A stretch of 64,000 nucleotides of DNA from Pelagomonas calceolata (taxonomy: Eukaryota > Sar > Pelagophyceae > Pelagomonadales > Pelagomonadaceae). The first letter of the stretch is position 1, and every line of letters begins with the position of its first letter. The stretch is taken from assembly GCA_918797485.1 (NCBI GenBank), contig CAKKNE010000005.1:4712001-4776000 (forward strand), written 5' to 3'. The translations under genes and the position numbers were made by a program. Shown here in pieces: positions 17,880 through 26,887 of this stretch. Under the pieces are notes generated by a model. The model saw only the letters and a program-made list of their open reading frames with translations. It was not told the DNA's origin and did no database searches.

Positions 17880-18893
17880 TTATTGCAGCGGAGTCCTCAC
17901 CGTGAGAGCCTCGACGGAGTCGTCGTCCGACTCCGACTCCGTCACGCGCTGGTGGACCCACTCGTCCGCGACGGAGTCGTACTCTTTTTTCTTCGAGCCC
18001 TCGCGCTCGACGCGCTCGCGGCTCACGGCGGAGTAGAGCGAGAGCGACGCAAGAACCAGCGCCACGGCGGCGGCGAAGAAGGGCGCCGCGGCCGAGAAAT
18101 CGCGCTTGGTACGTCGCGTACCGCGCTCGGCCGACGTCTTCAGGCCGAGCCAGAGCGAATAGCCGAGGCCCAGACCCAAAGCCGCGGCGACGGCGCCCAC
18201 AATCTGGATGCCGCCCGAGAGGCGACCCTGTTTCTCGGGCGGGACGACGCCGTTGATGTACAGGTACTGGAGGTTTGCGGGCGCGGCTATGAATAGAACG
18301 GCCGTGGCTGCGAAGAGTAGTCCTACATCATACGCGGCGCCGATGCCCAAGAAACCGACCGCATGTATGATTAATCCAATGGCGAGGCACTTCGCCGGCC
18401 CCACTGCCTTTCGCAGCCAGAACCAGTACAGGACGAAGCCGACCGCGAGCGTCGCCACGGCGACGGCGTGCAGCTCAAAGTAAAGACGTTTGGATAGGTC
18501 GAAGCGCCAAAGCAAAAAGTATGCCAGAACGGGCATCGACGCGGCAATTCCCAGGAAATTAAAGAAATAGGACCTGTGTGATAATCAAGCAGTGAGGGCC
18601 TCAAATACCTCCACGCCATCGAGCAGTGACAGGGACAACGTCACGTCGATGGCATAGAGCGCGAAGACCGCCGCCCGCACGGGGTCATCTCCGGCGAGCT
18701 TCGTGACGTAGAGCGGCAGACAACTGAAAAATACGCCCCCGCCGACACCCTTCAATGTATGCCACAATATGAACGCGAAAAGCGCGTCGTTCGCGCGCTC
18801 GGCGGTTTCGTGGGCCGAGGTCCAGACGCGCTCGGCCGTCTGGACGAGGGGCGTCGTCTCGACCTTTTTCTTGGACGAGGCGGCGGCGCCCAT
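17880..18893 (-). CDS. MFS-like membrane protein (two exons)
   Basis: Exons (minus) 18893-18637 and 18573-17880, 316 aa. Start MGAAASSKKK, a possible N-myristoylation site. Several transmembrane helices are visible (FAFILWHTL, SMPVLAYFLLWRF, AVATLAVGFVLYWFWL, AIGLIIHAVGFLGIGAA, IQIVGAVAAALGLGLGY), with a loop (INGVVPPEKQGRLSGGIQ) resembling major-facilitator transporters. The protein is shorter than a 12-helix MFS protein. The C-terminus is acidic. The 63-nt intron is a decayed introner; joining gives IDVTLSYFFNFLG in frame. Confidence 0.65.
18574..18636 (-). mobile_element. Introner element 6 (short, decayed)
   Basis: 63-nt intron. On the minus strand the element retains CTCGATGGCGTGGAGG from the family interior and TTGATTATCACACAG as the right end; the left end is lost. 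Target copies are GTCCCTGT and GTCCTATT (5 of 8). GT-AG, phase 2. Assigned from frame continuity and family similarity. Confidence 0.75.
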
Positions 18894-19207
18894 GGCTGTT
18901 TTCTAGCCGACTTGCGCCTTGGCGCCCTCCCGCGCGCGTGCTTTAGCTAACCTGGATAGCCAGCCTCCTGAGAGATCTAGTACTCCTCGCTCTCTCAGCG
19001 CTATGCTTCGATGCGTATCGACTATTGTCAATAGAAATCGAGTACCGACCTGTCCTGTCGCATCCTCGCGTACCGCGCGGCGTGAGGAAAGAGATGGGCA
19101 TAAGCTTTGGTTGGGCCTAAACCTTGCACTTGAGAGCCATCCCTGTCCTTAGAGCCGTATAGAAAAGAACACCAGAGAGGCAGGCGTCTGCGGAAAAAGA
19201 GTTTCCG

Positions 19208-19230
19208 GCTAGCGGCCGGTAAGACACTAG
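19208..19230 (+). promoter_or_regulatory. Bidirectional promoter motif, copy 6
   Basis: GCTAGCGGCCGGTAAGACACTAG. It lies in the 525-bp divergent region between the MFS-like gene (start 18893) and the ankyrin gene (19419). Nothing else is recognised in that region. Confidence 0.65.
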
Positions 19231-19418
19231 GGATGCGGGAGAGCAGCCTCCGCCTCCTCTGCTCAGCGCCGCCGTAGCAAGCGCCACGACGCCAACAGTC
19301 ATCGCAAGCTCTAAGTTTTAGACGCCTGCGACGGCCTGCGGTCGCGGCTGAGACGGAACTGTATTGTTCGGCGGTCTCTAGACTGACTCTCTACAGCTTG
19401 GAGCCTTGGGCTGGACAT

Positions 19419-20246
19419 ATGGACGCTGACCTAAAGGCCGCGGCCCTGCGCGGCGATCTCGCGGCTTTGTGTCGTGCGCTAAACGACGGAAAAGACCCGA
19501 GATTGGCTGACGAGGATGGGGATACTGTGTTGCATTACGCGGCGAGCAACGGCCACGTTCGCTGTGTCGAGCTGCTTGCGTTAAATGACGCGGACGTGAA
19601 CGCACGCAACGATTATTATCGAACCCCGCTTACTATGGCTGCGGCTAGCGGACACGTCGCGTCGATCCGCGCCTTGCTTGCTGCCGGCGCGAATGTGAAT
19701 GCGTCCTGGCGTTTAAGAATGATGAACGCGGGAGTACCAACTGGTGAATTTATGGACACGCCGACCGCGCTCCACTGGGCGGTGGGTTTCGGCACGGCCG
19801 AAGTGGTCGAAGTGCTCCTCGCTGCTGGCGCTTCTGCTGACATCAATGCCGAAGCCCAGTATGGGCCGTTTGCTGCTTTTCCAACCGCCCTCGACCAGGC
19901 CATGAAACGATACGAGTTTGAAGCAGAGGTTATCGTACGAGGCTCGCCCCGTCCCAGGCCGAGGGTGCGACGGAACCGCATGGTGCCCTTGCTCGTCCGC
20001 GCGGGAGCGACGATTAAGGAACGATACGCAGACAGGAGTGACTACCTTAAAGCGGTACTTGACGCTGGCGGCGTCCGCGCGTACGAGCGCCTGCATCGCT
20101 CCACGCTCGCGAACATATTGAACCGCGGCAACCGCCTCCCCACCGACGTCATCCCGAAGATCGTGGACTACTGGGCCCATGTGGGCTGGTACGCCATCGA
20201 GAAGGACGACAGAGAATATGACCAAGAACTGGACAGCCCGGCTTAA
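19419..20246 (+). CDS. Ankyrin-repeat protein
   Basis: 275 aa from the ATG (MDADLKAAALRGDLA); an upstream TTG was discarded. There are at least four ankyrin repeats: GDTVLHYAASNGHVRCVELL, YRTPLTMAAASGHVASIRALL, PTALHWAVGFGTAEVVEVLL, and a degenerate one after AALDQAMKR-type sequence. The C-terminal block ending LPTDVIPKIVDYWAHVGWY has the form of an F-box/SOCS-like tail seen in algal ankyrin proteins. It is a protein-interaction scaffold of unknown partner. Confidence 0.82.
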   Translation: MDADLKAAALRGDLAALCRALNDGKDPRLADEDGDTVLHYAASNGHVRCVELLALNDADVNARNDYYRTPLTMAAASGHVASIRALLAAGANVNASWRLRMMNAGVPTGEFMDTPTALHWAVGFGTAEVVEVLLAAGASADINAEAQYGPFAAFPTALDQAMKRYEFEAEVIVRGSPRPRPRVRRNRMVPLLVRAGATIKERYADRSDYLKAVLDAGGVRAYERLHRSTLANILNRGNRLPTDVIPKIVDYWAHVGWYAIEKDDREYDQELDSPA

Positions 20247-20282
20247 TGCTGAATAACATCGTAAGAAAACAACTTGTTAGTA

Positions 20283-21587
20283 TCACCTCCCCCCAGAAAA
20301 AAGCGCCAACACCCGCTCCGCGAGCCGCCGCCGCAGCGCCGGCCGCCGCGACAGCACGGCCGCGTTCAGCGCCACGAAGAAGCCCAGCAATACGAACCGC
20401 CCCATCGCAAACGACGACTTCGAAGTCAGCGCGAGGAAGGGCGCGCACCTCCCCGCAGCACAGACGTCCGCGCCGACGCACTGGCCGTACTCGTCCTTGT
20501 CGATGCGCGTGTGGCAGACGAAGGTCGGCCGCGAGCGGACGGGGTCCGACCGCACCGCGGGCAGCGACCCGACGGGCGCCGAGGGGAGTAGCAGGACGTG
20601 GGGCAATGCCAGAGGCACATCCAGCAAACCCGTCGCCGAGAAGTTGCCCCCGTCGTACGGGCCCTCCATATTGGCTTTCTGGCGGATGTACATGGCGTCC
20701 CTTTGTAGTAATGAGACGGCCTCGAGGTGCGCGTGACTGTACTTCTTGAAATGCTCGTCGTTGAAGCTGTAGGCGCCGTCCGTCGCCGCCGACCACGCGG
20801 CAAACAACGTCGCCCAGAGCGGCAGCTGGTCGTGCGCGCCGCAGCGGCCCCGCCACCAGAGCGCGAAGAACTGTTGGGTGAATTCCGATTTCCGCGCGAA
20901 GACGAGGCCCCCGTTCATCGGGATCTTGGGACCGCCGACGCGGTTCTGGTTGCCCAGCAGGTCCGCGTCCGTCAGCGCGAAGTACGCCTCCGGTTCTATC
21001 TCTTCCGAGGAGACCCACATGTCTGTGTCCATATACATAACTTTATCGATGGACGGGTCGTCGAATAAAGCCAGAAAGGCCAGGTTCTTCACGCCGTTCA
21101 ACGTGTTCTCTAGCCCACGGGTCTTGTCCCGGCACCGCGCCCACGGCGCGTCGACGCGCGCGTTCAGGACATTTGAAGGGGGCACGCCGATCCAGATGTA
21201 GAACCGGCGCCGCGTCCTCCTACAATACGACGCCTTGTTGAGGAAGGCCTCCCAGTTGCCCCGTTGCTCCAAGTACTGTGGCGCGTTCACGAACATCAAG
21301 ACCGTCGTCTTGTCGGCGTCGACGGGACCGCCGTGGTCCACGCGGCACAGCTTCGGCTCCGTCGTGTCCCGTCCGTCATACGACAGGTAGGGCGGTTTCG
21401 CGGAAGCGATCGTCGCTATGCATTGACGGTCGGCGGCGGCCCAGTCCGGCTTCGCGGCAGCTTGGGCGCTGGCGGCGCTCTCTCGCCACACGTCTTGCGT
21501 GACGCTGACGGTGGTCGCGGCAGTCCTTGCGGCGCAAGTTAGGATCACAAGGAGCCGCGCCGATGGCGTGCTGCTCGAGCAGCCCAT
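20283..21587 (-). CDS. Glycosyltransferase (GT-A fold, DxD), Golgi-type membrane protein
   Basis: 434 aa. A hydrophobic N-terminal signal (LLVILTCAARTAATT) precedes a nucleotide-sugar transferase domain. The domain has LAFLALFDDPSIDKVMYMDTDMW (metal-binding DTD), GGPKIPMNGGLVFARKSEF, and an acceptor-side region with FNDEHFKKY. A C-terminal hydrophobic helix (FVLLGFFVALNAAVL) may be a membrane anchor. It resembles GT34/GT8-type transferases; donor and acceptor are unknown. It is convergent with the ankyrin gene, with 36 bp between the stops. Confidence 0.72.
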   Translation of the reverse strand: MGCSSSTPSARLLVILTCAARTAATTVSVTQDVWRESAASAQAAAKPDWAAADRQCIATIASAKPPYLSYDGRDTTEPKLCRVDHGGPVDADKTTVLMFVNAPQYLEQRGNWEAFLNKASYCRRTRRRFYIWIGVPPSNVLNARVDAPWARCRDKTRGLENTLNGVKNLAFLALFDDPSIDKVMYMDTDMWVSSEEIEPEAYFALTDADLLGNQNRVGGPKIPMNGGLVFARKSEFTQQFFALWWRGRCGAHDQLPLWATLFAAWSAATDGAYSFNDEHFKKYSHAHLEAVSLLQRDAMYIRQKANMEGPYDGGNFSATGLLDVPLALPHVLLLPSAPVGSLPAVRSDPVRSRPTFVCHTRIDKDEYGQCVGADVCAAGRCAPFLALTSKSSFAMGRFVLLGFFVALNAAVLSRRPALRRRLAERVLALFSGGR

Positions 21588-21729
21588 CGCAGCTTTGGCT
21601 TTTTCCGGCGTGGCGGTGCGAACAGCTCCTCGAAAGCGGGTTGCTCCAGTACGAGCACGTCTTGAGAGCGTGCTGCAATGCCTGGTGGAGCAATCAGGCA
21701 GGGATTTTTAGCCGCGCCGCAAAAGCGAT

Positions 21730-21753
21730 GCTAGCGTACTGTAAGACACTAGC
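21730..21753 (+). promoter_or_regulatory. Bidirectional promoter motif, copy 7
   Basis: GCTAGCGTACTGTAAGACACTAGC, between the glycosyltransferase start (21587) and the POP1 start (21910), followed by AAGCACGC. Confidence 0.65.
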
Positions 21754-21909
21754 AAGCACGCCTGGCTGAGCGTCGCGCGGGCCGTACACCTTGCATACCG
21801 CTCAGATTAAGGGCGCATTGTGCGCATTTGACTGCTACAACAACCCTGTCGACGCATGCGCTCGTAGAAGTGACGTACGCTGCTGCACGCCGCACTGCAC
21901 ACCGGCACG

Positions 21910-22923
21910 ATGGCAGCGCAGCAATTAGCCGTCAACGTCGTCGACTTCGCGAAGGCGCGCCTGCCCGAGCTCGAGGCCCTCGACGAGGAACTGGACAAGA
22001 ATCAGAGAGATGCGCCGCGCCACTTGAGACGCCGGGCGCGGAGCCACACGGCGCCGTTCCTCGCGAAGAAGAACCCGAACAATCCCAACCCGACGCGGCG
22101 CGCGCGGCGCAAGCCCTCAGAATTGCTCAAAGCGCACGACCCGCATGCAGCAGATGTCACATTGCGCTTCCTCGAGACGCACGTCTGGCACGCGAAGCGC
22201 TTCGCCATGGTCGACGAGGGCGGCTGGCGGCGGCCCGATTACCGGCGCGACCGGGGCCTCAAGGCGGCGCTGCGAAGTTTAAGAACCGCGGCCCTCGTCT
22301 TCGACGCGACGGCGGAGCGGACGGTCGAGGTCGCTCCCCGTGAATGGGCCGTCGGCGCGGAGGGATCCCAAGTCCCGGGCGGCCTCGTGCGCTTCGAGGT
22401 CCGCGGCTGCAAGGCGCGCGACGTCGTCGCCGCGTTGATCGGCGCGGCGCCGTCCGACGCGGCGATGGCCCTGGACGTGCCGGACCCGCGCGAGCGCGTC
22501 GACGAGGCGCCGACGCCGAGCGAGGCCATCTTCTCCCAGGAAGCTCGGCGCGCGTCGTCCGCCGCCGTCGCGGCGCGCACCGACGACAAAATTAATAGTG
22601 CGCGCCACGCCGACGATCGGCCGGCGCCGCTGCGCGCGCCGTGCCTCGTCGTGCCCCGGCCCGCGGCCCACGGCGCGGGCGGCTGGGACGTCGTGGCGCC
22701 GCCGAACTGGGGCCGGCCCCTCTGGCACGCGCTCGTGCGCCACGCGTGCGGCCACGCGGGCGGGCGCAAGGAGCGGCGCCTCGTCGACGCCGTCGCCGCG
22801 GGCGAGGACATGGACGCGTATTTGCAGCGCGAGGGGCCGGGGCGGCCGCGGCGCGAGAAGAAGCGATGGGTTCCGGTCGCGAAGAAGAAGAAGCCTCCAC
22901 CAGCGGCTGAGAGTAAGAGTTAA
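21910..22923 (+). CDS. POP1: POP1, RNase P/MRP protein subunit (short form)
   Basis: 337 aa. POP1 is the largest protein subunit of RNase P and RNase MRP (tRNA 5' processing and rRNA processing). Seen: basic RRRARSHTAPFL, then the POP1 signature around residues 87-100 (RFLETHVWHAKRFAM), and toward the C-terminus a POPLD-like segment (GAGGWDVVAPPNWGRPLWHALVRHA). Fungal and animal POP1 are 850-1000 aa, so this one is strongly reduced, with only a short low-complexity link between the two blocks. The C-terminus is Lys-rich. The start ATG is the first in frame. Confidence 0.82.
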   Translation: MAAQQLAVNVVDFAKARLPELEALDEELDKNQRDAPRHLRRRARSHTAPFLAKKNPNNPNPTRRARRKPSELLKAHDPHAADVTLRFLETHVWHAKRFAMVDEGGWRRPDYRRDRGLKAALRSLRTAALVFDATAERTVEVAPREWAVGAEGSQVPGGLVRFEVRGCKARDVVAALIGAAPSDAAMALDVPDPRERVDEAPTPSEAIFSQEARRASSAAVAARTDDKINSARHADDRPAPLRAPCLVVPRPAAHGAGGWDVVAPPNWGRPLWHALVRHACGHAGGRKERRLVDAVAAGEDMDAYLQREGPGRPRREKKRWVPVAKKKKPPPAAESKS

Positions 22924-22938
22924 TGACTTAAACAACAA

Positions 22939-23685
22939 CTAGCCCCGCCTGATGTTCGCGACGAGCGACAGGTAGACGGTCCACACCAAGTAGGCGGCGC
23001 TCGTCGCGATCACGGTGTACTTTGGCGGCAGGAGCCGGAAATTAAACGTTTGGACGATACTCCAGTAGACGCAAGAGCGGAGGCAAGTCGCTGGTAAATC
23101 GGCCCGTATCTTCCGGCCGTACTCGCGTCGCTTCTCGGCGTTGAAGCGCAATACTGGAGGATCACGGGTGAGGATCACGAATGCGAAGAAGCCCGCGTTA
23201 AGACCCGGTGACATAACAAGCTGATTGACGAACACTTTTCCCGCCAGCTGCCAGTTGCTCGTCTTGTAGAGCGGGAACAGCCACCGGAGCAGCACAAACC
23301 ACTGCTGGAGCATGGCGCCGCTCACGACGGAGCCCCACAGGGCGATCCAGGCCGTCCGCGGGTAATCGTACACTGCACACTCATCGAGCTTCGCTTCCGT
23401 GTCCACGCACAACCGCTGCGCTACTGCATCCGACGTCATGGCGAGGCAGGCGGCTGTAACCATATTCGTGCGGAGAGGCGCTCTCGCGAGCAAATTCGTG
23501 TACGACTCGAACAGACCGCCGCCAAACCCGCCGCGCAGCTTTTGTACGGCAATTACTTGACGGCTACCGTCGCGTAGCCGCCCAGTTGCATCGATGCGAC
23601 GCAAGCGCTGCAATGGTTGCAGTGGGCCAGCTGCTGCTACAGCCCAAATCAGTGCAGAGGCGCGCCACCACTGACACCACTGCAT
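22939..23685 (-). CDS. Mpv17/PMP22-family membrane protein
   Basis: 248 aa from the ATG at 23685. Family marks: the first helix block with TSDAVAQRL, the DYPRTAWIALWGSVVSG region, HxWY-like position here QQWFVLL, NQLVMSPGLNAGFFAF (cf. DQxxxxP), and a C-terminal VYWSIVQTFNFRLLPPKYTV, matching the family WPxxQxxNFxxxP motif with SIVQTFNF. These are inner mitochondrial, peroxisomal or plastid membrane proteins of uncertain channel-like function. An N-terminal extension (about 65 aa) could be a targeting sequence. Convergent with POP1, with 15 bp between the stops. Confidence 0.85.
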   Translation of the reverse strand: MQWCQWWRASALIWAVAAAGPLQPLQRLRRIDATGRLRDGSRQVIAVQKLRGGFGGGLFESYTNLLARAPLRTNMVTAACLAMTSDAVAQRLCVDTEAKLDECAVYDYPRTAWIALWGSVVSGAMLQQWFVLLRWLFPLYKTSNWQLAGKVFVNQLVMSPGLNAGFFAFVILTRDPPVLRFNAEKRREYGRKIRADLPATCLRSCVYWSIVQTFNFRLLPPKYTVIATSAAYLVWTVYLSLVANIRRG

Positions 23686-23779
23686 GCTGGCGATTAATAC
23701 GAAATGTGCGCGCTGTCTGGCCTGCGCCAACGCGGCTCCTATGCTCGTGCGTGTTGTGCGCCTTGCTTGCTAGGCATCC

Positions 23780-23802
23780 CTAGTGTCTTACAGGCCGCTA
23801 GC
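23780..23802 (-). promoter_or_regulatory. Bidirectional promoter motif, copy 8
   Basis: CTAGTGTCTTACAGGCC then GCTAGC, 95 bp before the Mpv17 ATG. It is one of two copies in this 423-bp divergent interval. Confidence 0.65.
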
Positions 23803-23904
23803 CCACCTAAAGCGCGGGAGCCCTGGAAGCCGCGCCCCGGGGACGGGATCTCCTCAAACTGGCTCATTGCCGAACTGACTCATCGCCAGGCACGCGCCTT
23901 GCTT

Positions 23905-23927
23905 GCTAGTGTCTTACCGGCGCTAGC
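23905..23927 (-). promoter_or_regulatory. Bidirectional promoter motif, copy 9
   Basis: GCTAGTGTCTTACCGG then CGCTAGC, about 180 bp before the RNase H-like ATG. It is the second copy in the interval, in the same orientation and 125 bp from copy 8. Confidence 0.65.
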
Positions 23928-24108
23928 TCCAGCTGCTGCACAGCCGACGCGTTTGGCATTACGGCGCAACGTTACGACGCGCCAGCATCAACAACAGTAG
24001 ACCGACATCGTGCAAGGCGTTTCCCTCATTTTCATTGAATTCCTTGCGCTGCGAGACAAGGAAACAAGCAGGTGCAGCGCGCAGTTTCTGATCGATAACT
24101 CCGCGACG

Positions 24109-24837
24109 ATGTCGTATCGGCGGGCCGCACTGCTCATAACAGCTGCAAACATCCATGGCTTCCACCATACGCCATCGCTGCGACGGCCAAAGCTCAGGGC
24201 CGCCAGCATCGGTGAATGCGACGTGAGTCTGCCGGACGAGACGCGCGATCTCGTAAACGCAGGTGCTGCACCTGTGGACGCGGCATACGCGTATGAACTA
24301 CGATTTGACGGCGGGTGTCGAGGCAACCCGGGACCCGCGGGCCTCGGCGCCGTGCTCTACAAGGACGGCGCCACCGTGTGGGCGGGATGGTGCGACGTGC
24401 CGGACCCGGCCACGACGAATAACGTCGCGGAATACAGCGCGTTCCTGTTCGGCTGCGAGGCGCTGCGGCGGTTCAAGGTCGACCGCGTCTCTATTTTGGG
24501 TGACTCGAAGCTGGTGATAAGTCAGGTGAAGGGCGACTGGCAGTGCCGCGAGAAGCACCTGATCGCGCTGCGGGACCGCGTGCGGGCCGCACTCACAAAT
24601 ATCGACTGGACCGCGCGCAACGTGCCGCGTGCCCAAAACGCTGTGGCGGACGCACTCGCGAACCACGCCATGGACTCGCACACGAGCGGCAGCTGCGCGC
24701 CATCATCGCCATCGGCGCCGCCGCCCGCGGCGGCCGGCGACCGCGCCGCTGAAAAAGCGGCCGCGCTCGCGGTCGTGGCGAGCCTGCGCGCGCTCGCCGA
24801 CGCGGAGGAAAAACGCATCGAGGAGGAGTACACATAA
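24109..24837 (+). CDS. Type I RNase H-like protein
   Basis: 242 aa from the ATG (MSYRRAALLITAANI). The RNase HI-like domain (residues about 60-190) has all acidic positions: Asp67 in RFDGGCRGNPG, Glu108 in NNVAEYSA, Asp132 in LGDSKLVI and Asp181 in NAVADALAN. This arrangement (RVT_3 subtype) is found in plant and bacterial RNase H-like proteins that cleave RNA in RNA/DNA hybrids. The N-terminus could be an organelle signal. The C-terminal 50 aa are Ala-rich and helical. Convergent with the SirB1-like gene, with 12 bp between the stops. Confidence 0.85.
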   Translation: MSYRRAALLITAANIHGFHHTPSLRRPKLRAASIGECDVSLPDETRDLVNAGAAPVDAAYAYELRFDGGCRGNPGPAGLGAVLYKDGATVWAGWCDVPDPATTNNVAEYSAFLFGCEALRRFKVDRVSILGDSKLVISQVKGDWQCREKHLIALRDRVRAALTNIDWTARNVPRAQNAVADALANHAMDSHTSGSCAPSSPSAPPPAAAGDRAAEKAAALAVVASLRALADAEEKRIEEEYT

Positions 24838-24849
24838 CACAAGTCTTAT

Positions 24850-26016
24850 CTAGTTCAGGAACGGGTCCGCCAACAGCATCCGAAAGAACTTCCCTCCTTC
24901 CCCGAACTCCTGCTTCGCCGCGCGAAGCAATCCGAGGCATTCGTCCCTCCGGTCGTCGTCGCGCAGGGCCAGCAAACAAACGCCCACCGTCGCCCGGCAG
25001 TGAGCTCTTTCCCGTTCGGGCACTGCCTTCATCTCGATCTGTGGAAATCAACCAGTGCGTCGGGTGCACCCGAAAATTCTTCACTAGTCTAGTCATTTCT
25101 CGGCGACGACGTGGCCGCGCTGGCTCCGTCGAGCGGTGAGGAACCGACACCGCCACGCTATCGAGCAGGCGTCGCGTCGATGGCGTGGAGGTCGACGCGG
25201 CGATTCAGGACGAACGCGCGCCGTAAATTTGATTTCCACACAGATCTCCACGTCTTGCTCGGCCACCAAGAGCGTGCGTTCCACGACACCTAGGAGTCGG
25301 GCTGGGTCCTCTCCTTTCTCATAAATCATCCGCAGATTCCTCAGCATCCGCGCTGCCAGCGAGAGACCCTCGAGAGGGGAAACATCGGTCAGCTGCGACC
25401 GCGCGTTCTCAAGCACGTTTCCGCCCCCGAACGCGTCCACCACAAAGGTCTCGGAAGTGTCGTCCGGAGCTACTAGAACATGCATCGGCGTGTTGAGCAG
25501 AGAGAACGGTGTGCCCGCGGCGGCACAAGCTCTCGCAAAAACCAAGCTCATCGTGATCGGGATGCCTCGGCGTCTCCGAATGACTTCGTCGATGAGCGAG
25601 TTGGCTGGATTGTAGTAGTCGTCGACGTCTCCCGCGAAGAATTCAATTTTTGTATTGTTCTCCTCGGGCAGGCCCTGATCGCCGAACATCGCAGCACCGA
25701 CAGCGCGCGCCACGACCGCCGCACCGCTGCGGTCCCCGAGCATCAGCTCAAGGCGTGCGCGCGTCGTCGCTCGGGCAGCCAGCTCGTCCAGCGCCTCGGT
25801 GACTCGTTTTTCACAAGCGGAGAGCGGCTCGTCTGGCTTCTCTTCGGCCGCGATTGCTATAGCGATTGCGAGGTCGTCAGGTTTGGGACGTGCTATCTCT
25901 GCGGCAAAAGCATTGCGCGCCTCGCAACCGCTACGGAGGCGTGCGTCCTGCAGCGGCGTCAGCGCTGCTGCTGCTGCTGTGCATGTCAGCAGCCAAAGTG
26001 TTGCACGGTGCAGCAT
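24850..26016 (-). CDS. SirB1/transglutaminase-core-like protein with TPR tail (two exons)
   Basis: Exons (minus) 26016-25252 and 25038-24850, 317 aa. A secretory or plastid-type N-terminus (MLHRATLWLLTCTAAAAAL) precedes the SirB1 N-terminal (Transglut_core2) domain: DDYYNPANSLIDEVIRRRRG, IPITMSLVFARACAAAG, LLNTPMHVLVAP and FVVDAFGGG. The C-terminal helices (MLRNLRMIYEKGED..., REECLGLLRAAK-like) fit the TPR region that follows this domain in the family. Introner element 3 interrupts the TPR part; splicing gives EQD/IEMKAVPERE in frame. Biochemical function of the family is not established. Confidence 0.8.
25039..25251 (-). mobile_element. Introner element 3 (near full length)
   Basis: The element spans 25039-25243 (205 bp). 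The gene-sense left end is CTGTGTGGAAATCAA; the right end TTGATTTCCACAG has lost two bases relative to the other copies. Target copies are GTGGAGAT and ATCGAGAT (6 of 8). GT-AG, phase 0. It has the same gene-sense orientation as element 1, opposite to element 2. Confidence 0.9.
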
Positions 26017-26140
26017 GACTCGAATGGATGCGATTTCGCACTCGCACCGCTGCGACCGATCACTGTCCTCCCTCCTGCGCCCGCTCCTTGCGTCTGTCGC
26101 TGCGCAAGAGTACAAGAGGCAGCTCAAGCCTGGCTGGCTT

Positions 26141-26164
26141 GCTAGTGCCTTACAAAAGCGCTAG
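26141..26164 (-). promoter_or_regulatory. Promoter motif, copy 10
   Basis: GCTAGTGCCTTACAAAAGCGCTAG (one substitution in the core), 125 bp before the SirB1-like ATG on the minus strand and 170 bp before the TPR fragment on the plus strand. Confidence 0.6.
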
Positions 26165-26334
26165 GTTATATCTGGACTACAAAGGATACAAACTAAACGC
26201 CATCGCCGCCGCCCGGGACCGCCTCCACCGGTGCCGCGTCAGCACGTGCAACCAGTACGGCCAGAACGCTTTTCGCAGATCGAAGCCGAACGGCCCGCGC
26301 GCCCTCACCGTGGAGTACTGCGCGATACCCGGAA

Positions 26335-26799
26335 ATGGGGCAGTTGACTCTGGAAGCCAATATTGCGAATTGCCTAAGGAAACTAGGGAGGGTCCAAGAA
26401 TGCATTGCGCGGATGCGAGCTAATTTCGTTGCGAGCCAAAGCGAGTTCGGATCCGAGGATGAATTGACTTTGATAGCCGCAACTAGTTTGTCTCTCGCAC
26501 TCTTAGATGCTCAAGATTATGCCGGATGCACGCAATTCATACAAGAGAATTCTCTTTTGGACAAGGTCGGACGCTTCCTTGGGCCCGAGAACGCCACTAC
26601 GATGGTTCTCCGCAGGAGTCAGGCGACGGCTCTCTGCTTGGACGAGGAAGCTTCCTTGGACGACGTGCGCCGAGCCGTGGAAATCTTGGAGGACGTCAGC
26701 GCAATATCAAATAGGGTTCTCGGCCCCGACTACCCCACCTCTCAAAAGGCCCAAGAGCACCTCGACGCCGCGCGGGAGAAACTCTCGCACGCCGAATAG
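26335..26799 (+). pseudogene. TPR fragment of the MYND/RING-CH/TPR family
   Basis: 154 aa from an internal-looking ATG. The sequence (LGRVQECIARMRANF, FGSEDELTLIAATSLSLAL, ASLDDVRRAVEILEDV, VLGPDYPTSQKAQEHLD) aligns with the C-terminal TPR region of the 403-aa protein at 2834-4045 (LDDVREAATTLEELER, VLGGGHPMAREIKSS). No MYND or RING-CH finger is coded upstream; the same frame there is unrelated low-complexity sequence back to a stop at 26194. It could be a truncated copy or a short expressed paralogue. It has lower GC than its neighbours. Confidence 0.5.
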
Positions 26800-26887
26800 T
26801 ACGCGGCCGCGTAAGACCGAGTCATAAAGAGATACTACTTATACACTGATGTTGGGAATATGTGCACACCCCCAAATGAGGCATCGC

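Noticed and set aside
26028-26423. 131-aa plus ORF over the SirB1-like start and the TPR fragment
   Set aside because: Crosses the promoter motif and is antisense to the signal peptide of the SirB1-like gene; no family match.
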